The notes under the pieces: generated by a model
Told to the model about the DNA's origin: nothing
Database searches by the model: none
What the model saw: the letters and a program-made list of their open reading frames with translations, nothing else
Source of the DNA: Apostichopus japonicus
Lineage: Eukaryota; Echinodermata; Holothuroidea; Aspidochirotida; Stichopodidae
Reading direction: 5' to 3'
Assembly: GCF_037975245.1 (NCBI RefSeq)
Contig: NC_092567.1
Location: forward strand, 15,929,876 to 15,993,875
DNA: 64,000 nucleotides
Made by a program: the position numbers and the translations under genes
Part shown: positions 36,201 through 42,500 of the stretch, piece after piece
Layout: each line of letters begins with the position of its first letter
Numbering within the stretch: the stretch's first letter is position 1

Positions 36201-38809
36201 GGTAGAAATGGTACTGTAGATGTGGGTGTCCAAGTTTTTAAAGTGGGTGTCACACCTTTTGGGACGACATGATGCCAAAGACATCATTATGATCGCGATG
36301 CGATCGTCCCTCACGGTGGGAGTCAAGGGGCCCGCCATAGGTGGGGTTTAAGGGGGCAATGCCCCTTAGAAACTTTGCAATCTTGAGGTATCAAAGGGTA
36401 AAATGCAAGCATTAAGTTAGTCAATTTTCGAGATTTGATTGGTAGAATTAGGGAGAGTCGGGAAAAAAAACCCAAACAGTATTGACATCTTTGTCTCATT
36501 TTCAGTAACTTGTATATTTGCATACTCTGTACTGAAAACTTGAGTAAACTTTGGACAGCTTCATATATATTTTGCCAGCCCAACAGGGAAAAATAGGCCG
36601 TCATTTTGCAAAACCGGCTGTGCAAGAGAATCTTGGACGTCTGGCTGCCTTAACCCCTGCTTGAAAGCAAAACTTCAACTGAAATTGGTATTTAGTCAAA
36701 TTTAAGGAATTCATTGTTTCATACTCTCAACATATAAATTTTAACATTCTTGAAAGTTTTAACAAAGTCTGATGTGCACAAAATACAGTATAACACTGAT
36801 CCCTTCATAGAAGTTAAATACCTGTAGTATTATACGATGAGTGCTCTGATTCTGATAATTCAGGGGAAAGTGTTCACATTTAGTACATACTGTAGCAGTC
36901 TTGAAAATGTTTCTCATGCAGTATTGAAAATTGTATGTTTTTTTTAATTTATTATGTTATTGAATACAGGTATTTGACCATTTACCAAAGAATGTTTCCC
37001 TGTCAAAAGATTGGAGCATCACATAAACCATTTCAGAAAGCTATGAATAACCTATTAATCAAATTTTGTCTCCTTTATTGGCTTCACAATCACCTAAAAC
37101 AGTAGTCTGTGCAATTGAAATTCAACTGCAATAAAAGCGATTTCTCCAAAAATAATGCATTTCAATGTAAATTGAATATGAAAGTGACATACTCTTTCTG
37201 TATTATTTTCATATAAACTACTCTCTGTGCGCATGATTTCTATAACCTGTAAGGCTCTAAATACACTTAATTACAACAATGTACAAATTACTGTGCATGA
37301 CCCAAAAGTGGGTCTTGAGAGATTTGGGGTGGGTACCGTAGCCAGAATTGTCCACACATCTCAAAGTCTATCTTGGCCTAAAGTTTTCATAGCTTGCTAT
37401 TTGAACTTTAACATCAAATCCATCGTTCAAGCTACTGCAGCTTGCAAGTACCAATACCATGAGCATTGAGTCTGGGGGTGAGAATATGATGGATTGTAGG
37501 TCACTCCTCACATGTGGGAGATCCTTCATCATGGGTCTAAAAGTTTGAAGACCATGCACTGCCCCAGTACACAGTGAAGTCTATCACACGTACATGTGCC
37601 AAAGCTATTCTTCCATCTGTCCACTTGGAGGAGTGCACTGGGTACACAAAAGTAAAAAATAACTTGGAACCTCCCAGATCTGACTTTACACATTGTTTAA
37701 ACCTTGTCTGCATATTGCCTGTTTTTTTAAGAAACAATGAAATACACATTTGACACTGCACAAAATAATTTATCCAGTATGGCATCGCAAAATGCTGAAC
37801 AAAATGTACAAATTCAAAGATGTATAGCAGTTTTGTACACAGGAATGAAAAGTACCAATAAGTCTGGACGAACTTTAGATACTTTAAAACTGCTACACAA
37901 AATTTGAAAACTAAATTATTACTGTACCTGCAATGTCAGATAAGTGTTCACTTAAATTTTGCTCAGGTAATGCATCGCCATGTAAGTAAACATCGAATAG
38001 TTTTAAGATGTTCATAGCATTTTAGCTTCATTTTTAACTTTTGTGGCTAGTTGTTCCTCTGCTAGCTATCAGCAATGCTGACTATTGTATAGGCCTAGAT
38101 ATGCTCCATTGCAAGAAAAAAAACACATTTTTGCAATTTAGTTAACACTTTAAAATAGAATGTGCTCTTTGAAATAACCCACTTGGGAACTATGAAATAG
38201 CTTCTGTATACCTATGGTAAGCTAAAGTCAGGCCTATCAGTTGGACAACTCCTTGTAATGTTAACACTAACAATAACAACATTCAATCTCTATTTCTAGC
38301 ATTATTGACACAAACCAGTAACTGTCTAAAGGCCTTAACAAGTAACACTTAAGTTGAGCCAACCAAAGTTTTAACATTGCGGCAATATTGATTGTAGCCT
38401 TTTAGTTTTAAGTTAAACTAGGGCCTAAGATTAGTAACAGTAACAAGGCCTATAACTTAGGCAAGGCCCAGACCCACTACTGGCACTAGTATTACTATTT
38501 TAATTTTACACTTTACAGTATTAACAAGGAGTATGTTGCAGACTGTAACATTAGCTTTAAAAGTAAGTTTACTAAGAAGTATGGTATCTGGCTCCCCAAT
38601 TACACTCTCAGTTACACTAGCCTAACTGCTATTTGTTAGGCCTAAATTTACAGTAACCTAGCTAGGCCTAGTAGTAATACGGTCGGTAGCAGTACTGCAT
38701 CAGGCCGTCTGCTCAGTCATGCTACAGTATTTGACTCACCTGTCTGCCCTTTCCCGAGTGTTTTCTCAAGACGGTATGGACCTACATGCTGCGTTTCCCC
38801 AGCAGACAT
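3094..38809 (-). CDS. BRSK: BRSK/SAD-type Ser/Thr kinase gene, 5' part, ten coding exons
   Basis: This is an AMPK-related kinase of the BRSK1/2 (SAD) family, known in other animals for neuronal polarity and synaptic roles and activated by LKB1. Joined exons in 5'->3' order are 38740-38809, 14878-14972, 13284-13369, 12584-12724, 12265-12415, 9924-9992, 5811-5957, 4587-4621, 3607-3664 and 3094-3206. Frame is kept throughout and gives about 322 residues. Visible features are the P-loop GKGQTG (residues 19-24), VAIK lysine 41, HRD at 132-134, DFG at 152-154, T-loop [14 protein letters not shown] with candidate LKB1-site Thr167, and a UBA-like segment [16 protein letters not shown] near 290-305. 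The C-terminal Ser/Pro-rich and KA1-like parts should lie left of the window. BRSK1 and BRSK2 are vertebrate duplicates, so this is best called a single invertebrate BRSK. Introns hold most of the window's satellites and transposons. Confidence 0.93.
3607..3664 (-). CDS. BRSK: BRSK exon 9
   Basis: It encodes (V)[19 protein letters not shown], aligning with the GGKNEPEPEQPIPRKVQ-type linker after the kinase domain. The acceptor is TTTACAG|AGGC and the donor AAG|GTAAGT. It ends in phase 0. Confidence 0.85.
3665..4586. other. BRSK intron 8, AT-rich with TAATTTAATACTTT repeats
   Basis: From about 3870 to 4080 the sequence is a loose tandem of TACTTTCAATTAA/TAATTTAATACTT words. Nothing else recognisable was found. 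Confidence 0.6.
4587..4621 (-). CDS. BRSK: BRSK exon 8, 35-bp micro-exon
   Basis: The translation is [11 protein letters not shown] plus two bases of the next codon. It matches the I..IQKHPWYLGG segment that follows the kinase domain in BRSK. The acceptor is TATGACAG|AT and the donor TTGT|GTAAGT. Frame before and after is exact, which supports such a short exon. Confidence 0.88.
5389..5693. mobile_element. CAGGGATGTGC-ended MITE, family B, copy 1
   Basis: It has perfect 14-bp inverted ends CAGGGATGTGCTCA and TGAGCACATCCCTG, flanked by 6-bp direct repeats ACCAAG (5383-5388 and 5694-5699). The interior has GGGCGGCAC and CGCCCAGCA words shared with the copy at 22712-23216. The CAG termini suit a short-TSD hAT-like group; this class call is inferred. 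No coding capacity. Confidence 0.85.
5811..5957 (-). CDS. BRSK: BRSK exon 7 (end of kinase domain)
   Basis: It encodes [20 protein letters not shown] then [20 protein letters not shown] and EVNTEKRLA. It is 49 codons in phase 0. The acceptor is GCGACAG|GGT and the donor GCA|GTAAGT. It matches the kinase C-lobe of BRSK closely. Confidence 0.95.
6205..6474. mobile_element. Foldback element: ~100-bp inverted repeat with short loop
   Basis: The left arm runs from AATATTAGAGAAAACCAGAG to CCCCCTGGGACCTT. The right arm from about 6373 reads AAGGTCCCAGGGGGAGC and ends CTGGTTTTCTCTAATATT. Arms are about 100 bp with few mismatches around a ~65-bp spacer. It lies in BRSK intron 6, so the pre-mRNA could fold into a long hairpin. 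It is probably a foldback MITE; no target duplication was identified. Confidence 0.85.
7152..7510 (+). mobile_element. TTAA-ended MITE, family A, copy 1
   Basis: It is about 359 bp and matches copies at 44591-44956 and 55591-55943 over its full length, sharing GTGTAACAGAAGTGTTAGACAC, TACACACACAGC and GATGGACATCTCAGGTC. The family consensus ends are TTAAAGGCATTGAAGACTCG and its inverse. This copy's left end is the most diverged (TTAAAGGGTGTGGAGACTAG). Confidence 0.85.
8008..8270 (-). mobile_element. LINE 3' end: terminal RT residues, 3' UTR, ATT tail
   Basis: The minus strand encodes [20 protein letters not shown] then [20 protein letters not shown], the conserved C-terminus of non-LTR ORF2 of the CR1/L2/Rex type (LWN.LP..IR....FK..LK). 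A stop follows, then a short 3' UTR with AAGCGCTTTGAGCAGT and GGCGCTATATAAGTC, and an (ATT)n tail at 8008-8024. It is severely 5'-truncated. A hairpin at 8238-8272 (GGTTTTGGAACAGT and its complement) marks the 5' junction. Confidence 0.75.
9317..9684. mobile_element. hAT-type MITE with perfect 8-bp target duplication
   Basis: The 368-bp element has perfect 14-bp inverted ends, CTGGGGTGGGCAAC and GTTGCCCACCCCAG. It is flanked by the direct repeat GTATAATG at 9309-9316 and 9685-9692. Eight-bp duplications are the signature of hAT transposases. The interior keeps the familiar GCGGGCCACATGCGGCCCGC motif seen in many animal hAT derivatives. It has no transposase, so it is non-autonomous. It lies in BRSK intron 6, 232 bp from exon 6. 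Confidence 0.9.
9924..9992 (-). CDS. BRSK: BRSK exon 6 ([14 protein letters not shown])
   Basis: It encodes [20 protein letters not shown] then LLV, the kinase alpha-F segment with its conserved Asp and Trp. It is exactly 23 codons in phase 0. The acceptor is ATCAG|GGG and the donor GTG|GTGAG. Confidence 0.95.
10505..12055. repeat. 153-bp satellite array with 458-bp higher-order repeat
   Basis: About ten units phase on ACAATCGTAAA, at about 10526, 10681, 10835, 10987, 11140, 11293, 11445, 11598, 11749 and 11903, with spacings of 152-155 bp. Peptides read from 10784-11098 and 11242-11556 are identical, and both strands repeat with a 458-bp shift, so three-unit blocks were copied as a higher-order repeat. 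The array sits in the BRSK intron between exons 5 and 6. Open frames through it follow from a period near a multiple of three and are not genes. More decayed units continue to about 12240. Confidence 0.93.
12265..12415 (-). CDS. BRSK: BRSK exon 5 (HRD, DFG, T-loop)
   Basis: It encodes [20 protein letters not shown] then [20 protein letters not shown] and [11 protein letters not shown]. It holds the catalytic HRD Asp, the DFG Asp and the activation-loop threonine equivalent to the LKB1 target. The acceptor is CAACAG|CC and the donor CGT|GTAAGT. A large satellite array lies in the intron just downstream. Confidence 0.96.
12584..12724 (-). CDS. BRSK: BRSK exon 4 (hinge to catalytic loop)
   Basis: It encodes [20 protein letters not shown] then [20 protein letters not shown] and CHSHSV, nearly identical to known BRSK kinase domains. 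The acceptor is TTTTTTCAG|GTAT and the donor TATG|GTGAG. Confidence 0.96.
13284..13369 (-). CDS. BRSK: BRSK exon 3 (alpha-C helix region)
   Basis: It encodes [20 protein letters not shown] then DVYENKKYL. The first glutamates include the alpha-C glutamate that pairs with the catalytic lysine. The acceptor is CCAG|GTGG and the donor TT|GTAAGT; it ends in phase 2 and joins exon 4 as TTG (Leu). Confidence 0.95.
13370..14877. other. BRSK intron 2 with a G-quadruplex-prone minisatellite
   Basis: At about 14143-14222 the plus strand is a run of CCGCCCCCATC units, so the BRSK sense strand carries repeated GGGGG tracts. Other C-runs lie at 13567-13578 and 13978-13988. The remainder is AT-rich without recognised elements. 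Confidence 0.7.
14878..14972 (-). CDS. BRSK: BRSK exon 2 (catalytic lysine)
   Basis: The translation is (G)[19 protein letters not shown] then [12 protein letters not shown]. The acceptor is TTTCAG|GG and the donor AAG|GTGAA. It contains the VAIK lysine that anchors ATP phosphates. The 23.8-kb intron upstream separates it from exon 1. Confidence 0.95.
15528..15790 (-). mobile_element. Decayed LINE 3' end
   Basis: The minus strand reads [20 protein letters not shown] then, past an in-frame stop, [20 protein letters not shown]. After a frameshift it gives [15 protein letters not shown] and a stop. This is the C-terminal pattern of non-LTR retrotransposon ORF2 ([14 protein letters not shown]). 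A (TAC)n tail follows at about 15523-15535. The stop and frameshift show it is dead. Confidence 0.75.
16060..16640. repeat. ~200-bp tandem repeat, nearly three copies
   Basis: Copies start at about 16060, 16258 and 16458 with the phrase ATGAAACCATGTAAAGACC. They continue through GTGTTCAATTAGCTTCAGT and GAATACTAATTCACAATCTT. Similarity between copies 2 and 3 is very high. It lies inside BRSK intron 1. Confidence 0.9.
16641..18728. other. BRSK intron 1, no recognised element
   Basis: AT-rich sequence with scattered TACTGTA/GTACTGTAC words and short A- or T-runs. No exon, RNA gene or transposon end was identified on either strand. Confidence 0.55.
18729..19306. mobile_element. TTAA-flanked MITE with long imperfect inverted repeats
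   Basis: The ends are TTAAAGGATTGGTTCAG and CTGAACCAATCCTTTAA. Beyond these, the arms stay related for about 190 bp, both reaching GTGATGTCACATCCTCAC near 18890 and GTGAGGATGTGACATCAC near 19111. TTAA at both ends suits piggyBac or Kolobok transposases. The 578-bp element has no transposase. Confidence 0.88.
19307..20639. other. BRSK intron 1, no recognised element
   Basis: Mostly AT-rich with a short CT run near 20238. Nothing coding or mobile was identified. Confidence 0.55.
20640..21110. repeat. Degenerate ~52-bp tandem repeat (CCCTAGTACCA units)
   Basis: Units of the form TATACCCTAGTACCA..CATACCATTCTACACCACACCCTACTGTAC recur about eight or nine times with many substitutions. A longer block of about 170 bp also seems duplicated, since the phrase GTCTTATATACCCTAGTAACACACCATGC occurs at about 20792 and 20942. 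Open frames here are by-products. Confidence 0.85.
21337..21492. repeat. 156-bp near-perfect palindrome
   Basis: The left arm runs from ATAATGAATGGT to TTCCATTCAAC at 21410. The right arm runs from GTTGAATGGAACA (about 21424) to ACCATTCATTAT. Each arm is about 70 bp and nearly identical in inverse, with a ~13-bp loop CTCGGCTGCGCCTC. It can form a cruciform or hairpin RNA. It is probably part of a foldback MITE whose outer limits were not found. Confidence 0.85.
22712..23216. mobile_element. CAGGGATGTGC-ended MITE, family B, copy 2
   Basis: The ends are CAGGGATGTGCCC and GGGTACATCCCTG (one mismatch). The interior holds GGGCGGCAC and repeated CGCCCAGCAC units like copy 1 at 5389, and a GGGGAGGGGGACACCCC segment near 23130. 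At 505 bp it is longer than copy 1. No convincing target duplication remains. Confidence 0.75.
23512..23807. repeat. 145-bp tandem duplication
   Basis: Two copies start with GCGATATATG at 23512 and 23657. They share ATTCCCTGTCACAAAGTTAA and TTACATAGTTTGGCATTAAT, both ending in ATATACAGGTAGG. Confidence 0.9.
24950..25795. repeat. ~103-bp satellite, eight near-identical copies
   Basis: Units run from GCAGTACAGTACAGTATATTGG through GAATACTGCACAGTTA and AAGATATAATCTTGATTTC to ACACTATCTGTATCTGT. Starts fall at about 24955, 25058, 25162, 25266, 25369 and so on, with spacing 103-104 bp. Copies differ by only a few bases, so expansion is recent. Each unit contains palindromes (ATACAGTATTGAATACTG and AGATATAATCTTGAT). 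Confidence 0.93.
25796..27780. other. BRSK intron 1, mostly unrecognised
   Basis: One segment (26305-26490) resembles 37760-37925: both have ATTTATCCAGTAT.GCATCGCAAAATG and GCTACACAAAA.TTGAA. A (TA)n run lies at 27531-27547. No gene was supported. Confidence 0.5.
27788..28010 (+). repeat. Dispersed repeat, Penelope-like junction sequence
   Basis: The phrase GTGTAAAAGTAAG..GGCCTGACGTTTCAATC is repeated at 63958-64000 just after a Penelope-like peptide. It continues with AGCAGGATCTTCTTCAAAGC and AATGACAAG. This is common dispersed DNA in marine invertebrates. The element class is inferred from the 63.8-kb copy. Confidence 0.5.
28330..28400. repeat. Nested palindromes of TTCCCCTCTGGGGAA
   Basis: GAGGGGAATG..CATTCCC is followed by two copies of ATGTTCCCCTCTGGGGAACAT-type palindromes, each self-complementary. 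They form a small multi-hairpin cluster of about 70 bp in BRSK intron 1. Confidence 0.8.
28401..30160. other. BRSK intron 1, no recognised element
   Basis: No exon, RNA gene or transposon end seen; ordinary AT-rich sequence. Confidence 0.5.
30664..31470 (+). mobile_element. 5'-truncated LINE (RT C-terminal half) with 14-bp target duplication
   Basis: An intact frame encodes the end of a non-LTR reverse transcriptase. [13 protein letters not shown] carries the catalytic YADD at 30684-30695. The thumb follows with [23 protein letters not shown] and YGSETWA, then [30 protein letters not shown] and [15 protein letters not shown], with a stop at 31449-31451. The insertion is bracketed by a perfect 14-bp repeat GTACAGGTATTTAC (30650-30663 and 31471-31484) and ends in ACGACGAC. 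The C-terminus resembles proteins labelled RTE-type endonuclease-reverse transcriptase. Start, N-terminal RT and endonuclease are missing. The open frame and clean duplication mean it is young. The open frame upstream of 30664 is chance. Confidence 0.93.
31485..32140. other. BRSK intron 1, no recognised element
   Basis: AT-rich sequence with TACTGTAC-type words; no gene or transposon end was identified. Confidence 0.5.
32141..32405 (+). mobile_element. tRNA-derived SINE, copy 1
   Basis: The tRNA-like head has an A-box-like ATAGCTCAATGCATGTGC and a B box GAGTTCGAGTCACTCC near 32200. A body follows with CCAGTTACAGAG and GACAATTGACAATTCATAATC. A conserved 3' module reads GACTTCGGTCAGC, then the hairpin AAGCCAATGATGGCTT, GAGTTCCTGCTTGCAG and GATCTAAAATAC, and ends in a simple (ACATAC)n tail. 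Copies at 41342-41565 and 57949-58050 confirm a mobile family. Confidence 0.85.
32406..36182. other. BRSK intron 1, no recognised element
   Basis: About 3.8 kb of AT-rich DNA with many TACTGTAC words. No exon, RNA gene or transposon end was supported. Confidence 0.5.
36191..36659. mobile_element. hAT-type MITE with perfect 8-bp target duplication
   Basis: The ends are CAGGGGTTGAGGTAG and CTGCCTTAACCCCTG (13 of 15 bases inverse-matched). CTTGAAAG is duplicated at 36183-36190 and 36660-36667. The interior has GGGGGCAATGCCCC near 36351. The 469-bp element has no transposase and is distinct in sequence from the element at 9317. Confidence 0.9.
37275..37563. mobile_element. Probable hAT/Charlie-like fragment
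   Basis: The right end AAAAGTTTGAAGACCATGCACTG resembles the AAAGTTTGAGAACCACTG terminus of Charlie-like hATs. TGACCCAAAAGTGGGTC near 37298 is also typical of them. The left end and target duplication were not found. Confidence 0.4.
37760..37925 (+). repeat. Dispersed repeat, copy 2 of segment at 26305
   Basis: It shares ATTTATCCAGTAT.GCATCGCAAAATG, ATAGCAGTTTT and CTGCTACACAAAA.TTGAA in the same order as 26305-26490. The family is unknown. Confidence 0.6.
38740..38809 (-). CDS. BRSK: BRSK exon 1 (start codon, first half of P-loop)
   Basis: It encodes [19 protein letters not shown] followed by KGQT. The ATG is at 38809-38807, and the donor reads [22 protein letters not shown] is the invariant start of the BRSK kinase domain. 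The exon ends after one base of the next codon (phase 1), matching exon 2. Confidence 0.93.
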
Positions 38810-39434
38810 GGCTATATCTCTTTGCTTAAATACACCTTTCTTTCAACCAAAAAGCTTTCATCAACTCGTAATACAGAAATAATATCCAACAATGCCTTCA
38901 GTACAGAAGGTTGACGAACTCCACACCCTGACTGTTAATCCTGTAATATCATGCAGTATATACGTACTGCGATGAAACATGCATTTTGTGTACAATTCAA
39001 TATCGTACCTAACGTGAGAGTCCTGTACAGATGATGAACGCTGATTCAGTGAATGAAATTACCCTCGAAAATCATATGTAATGACTATTCATGTTATTCA
39101 TCTGTCGTTTTTACTGACAATTCCGTTGATGAATAAATATATACCCCAATTTCGTACCATATTTTATCTCACATCTGTCGAACCACATCATTATAGTGTA
39201 CGTAAGTTTCTGTGTACCAGCTGGTGCGATTTGAAAAGGGTGCACAGACGGGCCAAGGGTAATGTTTATGTTTTGAGTCTACTCATTTAAGGTCAAAGGT
39301 CATTGTACTTTCCCAGGTTATCTTTATTCAGCTATTGTTTTGAAATGATTTGAACGTTGCTGCTGCGCGGGTCCCTCGAAAATAAAATCGACTTCGCTAA
39401 GTGGTTTGGATCGAAACATCTTTGGACTTTCATA
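38810..39434. promoter_or_regulatory. Shared upstream region of BRSK (-) and nurim (+) with perfect DR1
   Basis: Start codons of the two genes are 625 bp apart and face away from each other, so both promoters must lie here unless there are unseen 5' non-coding exons. AGGTCAAAGGTCA at 39290-39302 is a perfect direct repeat spaced by one base, the site type bound by RXR/HNF4/COUP-TF receptors, and lies 132 bp upstream of the nurim ATG. No clear TATA box was assigned. Confidence 0.6.
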
Positions 39435-39585
39435 ATGAATGTGGTAAAAACTGCCGTGCTTTGCCTGATTTCAGCAGTGGGCTTCTCGTTTTGTTTCCTG
39501 TCGGTAGTACAGTTCGCAGTTTTTCTTTACCATTCGGGTAGTGAGCAGTTTAACGGTGTTCTATGCCAAGAGCGTACAACGAAAG
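39435..39585 (+). CDS. NRM: Nurim exon 1
   Basis: It encodes MNVVKTAVLCLISAVGFSFC, then FLSVVQFAVFLYHSGSEQFN and GVLCQERTTK, the first membrane segment. The donor is AAAG|GTATC, phase 1. The N-terminus is poorly conserved in this family, so identity rests on the later exons. Confidence 0.85.
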
Positions 39586-42500
39586 GTATCAATGCTGACA
39601 AATGATTAATTTTAGATTTGGAAGTTGAAGCTTGACAATTATGTATACTGTTTATCTTCTATTAAATTATATTTCAACGCTCGTGCTACGTTAGACCTCA
39701 ATTCACAAATATCTGTGGCCTGCTACTAAACTTACAACAGATCCGTGCATTTCGATATAGCCTAACCTTACTTTACTGTATAGTAATAGTATGTTAATGT
39801 GGTAACATGTACGGATAGCAGGAGCTAATAGTATCCTCGACACCATTCCTTACACTCTACAACATCGTTTACAAAATGCGAAGTCCATCTGTATTAACTT
39901 ACAAAGTGTTCTTGTATGAAATTATTACTAAAAAAGACAAGCCCAGTATAAAAAGGACCAACTGTAATTTAACTTAAAGCACTGAGCAGGCAAACAAAAA
40001 GTAGCCAAAAATTATGATTTGATTTTATAAGTTTTGAAACCCATTTAGCTTTAACTTGAGAAGGCCTCAGTTGACTCTGATTCAAAGAGAATCATGACAG
40101 TATTGACCCTAATCATAGCATGACAAATTTTCCAAAGTACTGTACTAATGATGCTGATCAGCTATACATGTTAACAATTGTTATTTCCACAGATTCATCC
40201 TGGGTTGTAAGCACAATAATCGATGTCTGTCTCATAGTATTATTTATCCTGCAACATACACTTATGGCTTCAAGTTGGTGGAAGCAGATAATCCATTCAA
40301 CAGGCTTTGGAGTTCTTACTCGTTCTCTCTATGTCATCGCTACATCCTTAGCATTACAGGTGATTTTCACAGCCTTTGTTAACATATAAGCTACTGAACA
40401 TCACCAGCACTGTTTAGTTGCCAGCTTTACGAAGGCATTGCTAGCCTTACCTGCTTGACAAATCATACTAAACATGATCTACATGTACTGTAGATGAATG
40501 AGGTTATTTGATACGAGAAAGTAAGATCAAGCAGGTTTAAGTGCCAGATTAACTTTAGGCCTAGTTAAAGTAGGATTAATTACTACATTACATCCCAATT
40601 AATCAAGATTGTTGAAGGAAGCCGCAGTTAAATTAATAATGTTTGTACTAATTGAAGCTTGTACTTAATAATGTTTCATCAATAAATCATCGTTCGATTA
40701 CTTTAAATAAGTTGAAAGTTTAAGTTTCGAAGGACACTTCTTTGTGTTACAATCTGACCTCAGTAACACATTTCCCAGATTACATTGCTTGTACAGCACA
40801 ATATTTCTTCTCTTTTCATCTGTAAAAAACCCCTCAAAAACATTTAGAACAGTAAGCTACTCGGCACATGTAACAAGCTACAGTAAGTACTGTAATATCC
40901 TGCTTTACTACAAGAACTATATTATACTGTCATGACTATGTACCCCATCACTTCTTTACTGTGAATGGGTTGTACAGTAATTTTGTACAGGTTCTCACAG
41001 GAAGTAAGTATCAAAAAACATGAATCTGAAAACACTTCATTTGTTTACTCCTCTCTGATTTTCTCTCTCAACCTCCCTCTCTTTCCTTTTCTTTTATCTC
41101 AGATTGTCTGTAGTTGGTGGCAGCCATTATTTCCGTGCAGCCCAATCTGGCAATTCCAGGTTTCGCCTGGCTCGTTTTCGTCTTTCCTGTGTTTTGCGGT
41201 TCATGCCATCTCCTGGTTGTTAGTCCTGGCTGTGTGCTTGACTTTAGATTATGCCGAGCTTATGGGTGTCAAGCAGGTAAAAAAATAATATCACACTTTC
41301 AAATATTTAGTCCTTTCTGGGTTTCCATAATTGTATGTACAGTATGTATCTTAGATCCTCCTGCAAGCAGGAATTTGCGCAGAAGCCATCATTGGCTTAT
41401 CAAACAAGCCGACCGAAGTCAGTCTCTTAGATTCATATTTACATCCATGATTACAGAATTGTCAATTGTCAACAACTCTGTAACTGGATGACATACATTA
41501 ATCTTGGAGTGACTCGAACTCGGGACCTTAATGGCGTTAACCACTGACCTAACAGCTAACACTCCTTTTTTTTTTCTTTTTTTTTTAGCTTATTAAAAAA
41601 AAATAGCTAATTAGAAATTATTTGAGAAAAAGAAACTCAATTAATCTACAGTAGACCTTCATAATTTGATTAATTTTGGAGATTGTTATCAAATAAAAAC
41701 ACTGTTAAATTATTTATTCAACTATATTATCGTTCCAAAATTAATATATACTGTATGCATTACAGGTAAGTTTTTCAATGGATGATGGTACTGTAGGCAT
41801 CCAATTTATTTTGTGCTCGATTGTCAAAGAATGCAGCTAACTGTACAGGTTGTAAATTCTCTGCAAGGCAGATGGCGCAAAGCAATATAAACATTTAGTA
41901 TCTATAAACAAAAGACTCTATTGCTTTCCAATGAAATGGTGAGTTTGTCATTGCAAAATAATCAAGGACAAATTAGTTTGGAATTTAATCCATGATTGTG
42001 GTGAAAATTAGCATGTGGTGGTTCAGTTATCTAAATTAATTTAGAATATAAAAAAAAATGTAATAACATTTAAAAATGATATCCTAAACGATTATCAATT
42101 AATGCTTTAAGTAAAGTACTGTAGCTTTCTCGACATAAAGCTTATCTTTGAGTGTGGACATCTTGCAAAAGTACTTCTAGAAACATTAGTAAGAAACACT
42201 AAACTACACCCAAAAGTTTCTATATTTTTTAATAATGTTTTTTTGGAACTCTGACATACCAAAGCTAAACTTTTTCCTTATTCATCCCTGAAAAGAAGTG
42301 GTCGATTTGGTGGATACTGTTGTGAACTGTGATATACTGTATGTTTGCACGTATTAATGAGATCAGCTATGGCGATTTATTTCATTAAACTGTTTAAACA
42401 ACAAACAATCTTACTGTAAATGGTGTAATTTATGCCTTATATTAGGCCTAACATATATTACCTACCAGCTGTCACGATTTTGCAGCTGTTTTTTTCTATT

